The notes beneath the pieces were generated by a model, which saw only the letters and a list, made by a program, of their open reading frames with translations, made no database searches and was not told where the DNA came from. Positions 60,876-64,000 of a stretch of DNA of 64,000 bases are shown here, one piece after another. A program made the position numbers and the translations under genes. The stretch is from contig JAEVLN010000006.1 in NCBI GenBank assembly GCA_018350325.1, positions 767,193 through 831,192 on the forward strand. Reading direction: 5' to 3'. How positions within the stretch are numbered: position 1 is the stretch's first letter; every line of letters begins with the position of its first letter. The DNA is from Globodera rostochiensis. Taxonomy: Eukaryota; Nematoda; Chromadorea; Rhabditida; Heteroderidae.

Positions 60876-61380
60876 CCGTTCTAAATCCGCAGGTATCACA
60901 ACCCTGGTTTAATTTAAACTGCAAAATCTCAAAATGCTTTAAAAATCCGTCGAAAATTGCACAAAATTTTTTTAATTCTTTCCTGGAGCTTCCTTTAAGC
61001 ATTCGCACTAGCGTGTGCTGAATGAATGAATTGCTTTGGAGCTTTTTTGAATACATTCTGCGCTGTTTATTGTTGTTTTGGGGCTTCCTTAACTTTTGAA
61101 GCCACGCCTCCGGCCATCAAAATTTATATATTTAAATAATTTCTTTACCCTTTAAAATGTGCCAAAATCGCCAGAATAAAATTGTAACTCAATATTTATT
61201 AATCAAAATTATGATTTCTCATCACCAAATTGTTCGAATCATCCCATTATCGTCACGATTTGGTCATCAAAGTTATCAAAAACAATAAAAAGGACCCATT
61301 GATAACTTTTTGTCAAACACATTTTTACATGCACACATTTCGGGTGATCAAATAAATTTAAAAATGCAAAATTCTAATTT
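60876..61380. other. Intergenic
   Basis: AT-rich with no recognised gene. The last 200 bp should contain the 3' untranslated region of the transporter gene on the minus strand. AATAAA-like strings occur but I cannot choose one. Confidence 0.4.
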
Positions 61381-64000
61381 CTAAATTTTCTGCGGGCCTC
61401 CGTCTCCGCCATTGTTGGCATTCAGTTGGCCCGGTGTCAATTGTGCCATTGTTGGCGATCTTCCCATCCTGAACAGCTTGGACAGCCGCGAAATTTTGTC
61501 CTGCTCCTGTTTTGTTGGCGTTCTGTTGTTGCTGTCCGAGTCAGCCGTGCTGCTGTCCGTGGACGAGTTGCTGGTGGACGCCTGGTCAGGCTTCGGCTTG
61601 GCTCGGTAGGGGAACTTTGCGTACAGCAGCGCGGCAGTGATGATAAACGCGGCGCCGAGCATGAACAACGGCTTAGGCATGCTGGCAAAGATCCAAATAG
61701 ATGCAATGCTGATCACAATGATGGCAAACGAGTTGGCAAACGTCTTCAGAATGTTGTCCGCATATTTGATCACCACCTGAACTCCCACCATATATTATTC
61801 CAAATAAAACTTAAGAAATTTTATAATTTTTTAATAAAAAATATTGTTAATGCTTATATACATTAATCAGTTTTTGAATTTTAGTATTAATACTAAGGCA
61901 AAAATGCTATTTAAAAAGTTAAAATATTAGATTTTAATATTTAAATTTTTCTTAAATTTTAACTCAAAATAATTTTTTTAAATGCATTTCTTTTTTCATT
62001 TGTTAATTTCGAATAAATTTTTTTATTAAAATATCGTTTTTAACTTTTTTAAATTTTTGCTCAAAAATATAATGATAATAAGTATAACTTACCGCAATGC
62101 AAAGACCGCTCATGGCTAAAAGAACACGAGATTTTTATAGAATAAATAAAAATGCTTCTTTTTTTTACTTTGTGTTGCGACCACTCCCCAAACAATCAGG
62201 TCAAATCCCTGGTTGAGTCCACCGTTGTGCCAAACTTTGTGCCAATCTTGAATGGCCACCATTGCCAGCGAAATTGGCATTGCCAACGCGGCCAATTGCA
62301 CATTTTGAACCCAAATGGAAACCGAACTGCGGCTCTTCAACATTTTCTCCACGTACACGCCAGCGAATCCGGACCCAAAGTTGCCCAAAATGACGCAGAT
62401 CAAGCCTACAATTAAAAGGAATATTTATAAATTTTTATATAAACATTACGACACGGGGTCAAAGACCCGTCTTTTTTTGTTAACTTTTTATTTTATTTTA
62501 TTCTAATTTAAGTTAATAAAAAATATAAGTCCAATTCAAAGTCTTTTAATTAAATGCTCACCATAAAGTGGTCTCTGCTTGGAGTGGTCAAAGCTTTTCA
62601 GCTTTTGCTTGTCTTGCCCCGTCACAATGCGTCGTCGCGTGCCATTGGTGGTCGTCCCGTTCAACAACAATGCAAGTCCACCGTCGTGTGTGCCACCACC
62701 ACCACCACCACCACCACCACCACTGATTAGCTTCAGCATTGCAGGCGGATGTGTGCCGTTGATGTCGTGTGGCGGAGGAGGTGCAGCTGCCGCAGTTGCA
62801 GTCAGTGCATGCGTTCTGTTTAGCAACAACTCTGTGGACGTGCCATTCTGCACCAGTGATTGGTCTTTCGCCTTCGCCTTCACGTCTTCTTGGGCATTCT
62901 GTTCAATTTTAAATTAAATTTTCCTTAATTAGATTTTATAAATTTACAATGACAAAAAGTTCATTATTTTGTTTTAGATCAACAAAACCCTTACATATTG
63001 GACGATGATCACGCCGGCCATCAAAATCATCAGTGAAGTCCACTGGGCCAGCGAAATGCGTCGTCGGAGGATGATCACCGTGAACAGTGCGGTGGTGAGA
63101 ATCTTCATCTGATCAAGCACAGAGAATGTGCTGGCGTCCAGGTTCTCCAGCGCGGCCAGGAACAAAAAGTTCTGCACAGTGTAGACAAATGCAGGCACGC
63201 CCAGCTTCATCGTGTCCAACCAGTTGAACTGATCGTACAGACGTCGGGGAGCACTTAAAAATTGTTGATCACAAAGCCATGATTAGGAGAGCATTCTATG
63301 ATCCCAATCTTGACTTATAGGTATAAAAAATATACGGATTATTAATCGGCTCTAATTCAAACAAATTTTTTTTGACATAATTTGAACACACTCTGTCTGT
63401 TGTTTACCTCCAGACTGGGCCAGTGAAAAATGTGAAGATGGCCAGTGCCGACCCAAATTTGGCAACCTGAATGAAGGGTTGATTGAACAACATTATTTGG
63501 TGTGTATTGCAGTACAGTACAGTACAGTACAGTACAGTACAGTACAGTACAGTACAGTAAAGTACAGTACAGTACAGTACAGTACAGTACAGTACAGTAC
63601 AGTATGGTACAGTACGGTACAGTACATACTTCGCTCCAGAACACAAGCGCAGTCTTCAGGAATGGTTGACTGTGCGGTTGGACGGTGGCAAATCGGGTGT
63701 ACATGATCTTCACCGCTAGCATTAACACGAGCACCAGCAGACTGACATATTTGAGCACTTTGCCTGGAAAATGCGTAAAAAATAAAAAATTTTAAATTGT
63801 ATAATAACAAAAGTCTTTTTTTTGTGAAAATTTTAAATTAATCAAAATTACCCATGCTTGGCAAGCGTCGACCAGTCGTTTCAGGCTGTTTCGCCGTCGT
63901 CGTTGTGTTTGTCGCTGCTTCTGCTACTGTTTGCTCTACCGTAATCGGTTCCTCTGTCGGCAGTGTAAGCACCACATGGGATACAGTAGATGTCTTGTTG
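61381..64000 (-). CDS. SLC35A-type nucleotide-sugar transporter (N-terminus beyond the window)
   Basis: Golgi antiporter family moving UDP-sugars (UDP-Gal/UDP-GlcNAc type) in exchange for UMP. Exons on the minus strand: (edge)-63852, 63773-63630, 63466-63408, 63253-62995, 62898-62562, 62405-62169, 62115-62093 (23 nt) and 61776-61381. All are in phase. Family landmarks are KLGVPAFVYTVQNFLFLAAL, MKILTTALFTVIILRRR, GNFGSGFAGVYVEKMLK, WVQNVQLAALAMPIS and VVIKYADNILKTFA. Exon 62898-62562 inserts a long low-complexity loop (Ala/Pro-rich, ten Gly, several N-G-T sites) between VIIVQY and PLYGLICVILGNFG. The C-terminal tail is Ser/Asp-rich. The partial first exon is Thr/Glu-rich. The start codon lies beyond 64000. 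Confidence 0.9.
63509..63628 (+). repeat. ACAGT pentanucleotide microsatellite
   Basis: About 120 bp of GTACA/ACAGT repeats with a few variants (AAGTA, GTATG, GTACG) near its right end. It lies in the transporter intron between exons 63773-63630 and 63466-63408, almost touching the splice donor at 63629. Long Tyr-Cys-Thr-Val-Leu frames in it are artefacts. Confidence 0.9.

Noticed and set aside
63357..63810. Tyr-Cys-Thr-Val-Leu repeat proteins on both strands
   Set aside because: Translation of the ACAGT microsatellite. The true exons lie on either side of it.

Overview
The window is AT-rich eukaryotic nuclear DNA with small exons, short introns (down to about 30-45 bp) and many interspersed repeats. 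Gene content points to a nematode: two srsx-like chemoreceptor GPCRs, a GILT-type thiol reductase with the CQHG signature, a PPFR-1/PPP4R1-like HEAT protein and an SLC35A nucleotide-sugar transporter. Several introns appear to use GC-AG borders, a trait reported as unusually common in potato cyst nematodes. A tylenchid (cyst-nematode-like) source is therefore my best guess, but it is an inference.

Layout. 1-6 kb: one tRNA-Arg and repeats. 6.0-8.1 kb (-): a secreted trypsin-like protease with an unrecognised N-terminal domain. 9.9-11.35 kb (-): a short importin-alpha-like armadillo protein. 13.2-18.6 kb: an LTR retroelement with 4-bp target duplication, gag- and env-like pieces and no recognisable pol. 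22.3-25.4 kb (+): a serine-protease homologue whose catalytic Ser motif is lost, followed by a truncated tandem copy carrying Cys in the Ser position and bracketed by inverted repeats. 25.8-27.3 kb (+): a putative secreted protein with 19-residue tandem repeats. 28.3-29.7 kb (+): GPCR copy 1. 31.4-32.7 kb (+): GILT. 35.4-44.4 kb (+): PPP4R1-like gene of about 18-19 exons, then a Ser/Gly-rich two-exon ORF.

46-61 kb is an accessory region. It holds two paralogues of a secreted protein with repeated helix-turn-helix-like modules, a third relic made almost only of its acidic repeat, GPCR copy 2 and a GPCR relic, and a decayed IS1595/ISXO2-type transposase gene. It also holds a dense cluster of hAT-type non-autonomous elements with exact 8-bp target duplications; three of these carry internal tRNA-like (A box/B box) segments. 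61.4-64 kb (-): the SLC35A transporter, running off the right edge.

The conserved genes (transporter, GILT, PP4 regulator, importin-like) look like ordinary cellular functions. The secreted proteases, the repeat protein and the HTH-module family look like fast-evolving secreted or accessory proteins. Exon borders below were set by eye from reading frame, GT/GC-AG signals and family resemblance; no alignment or transcript data were available.
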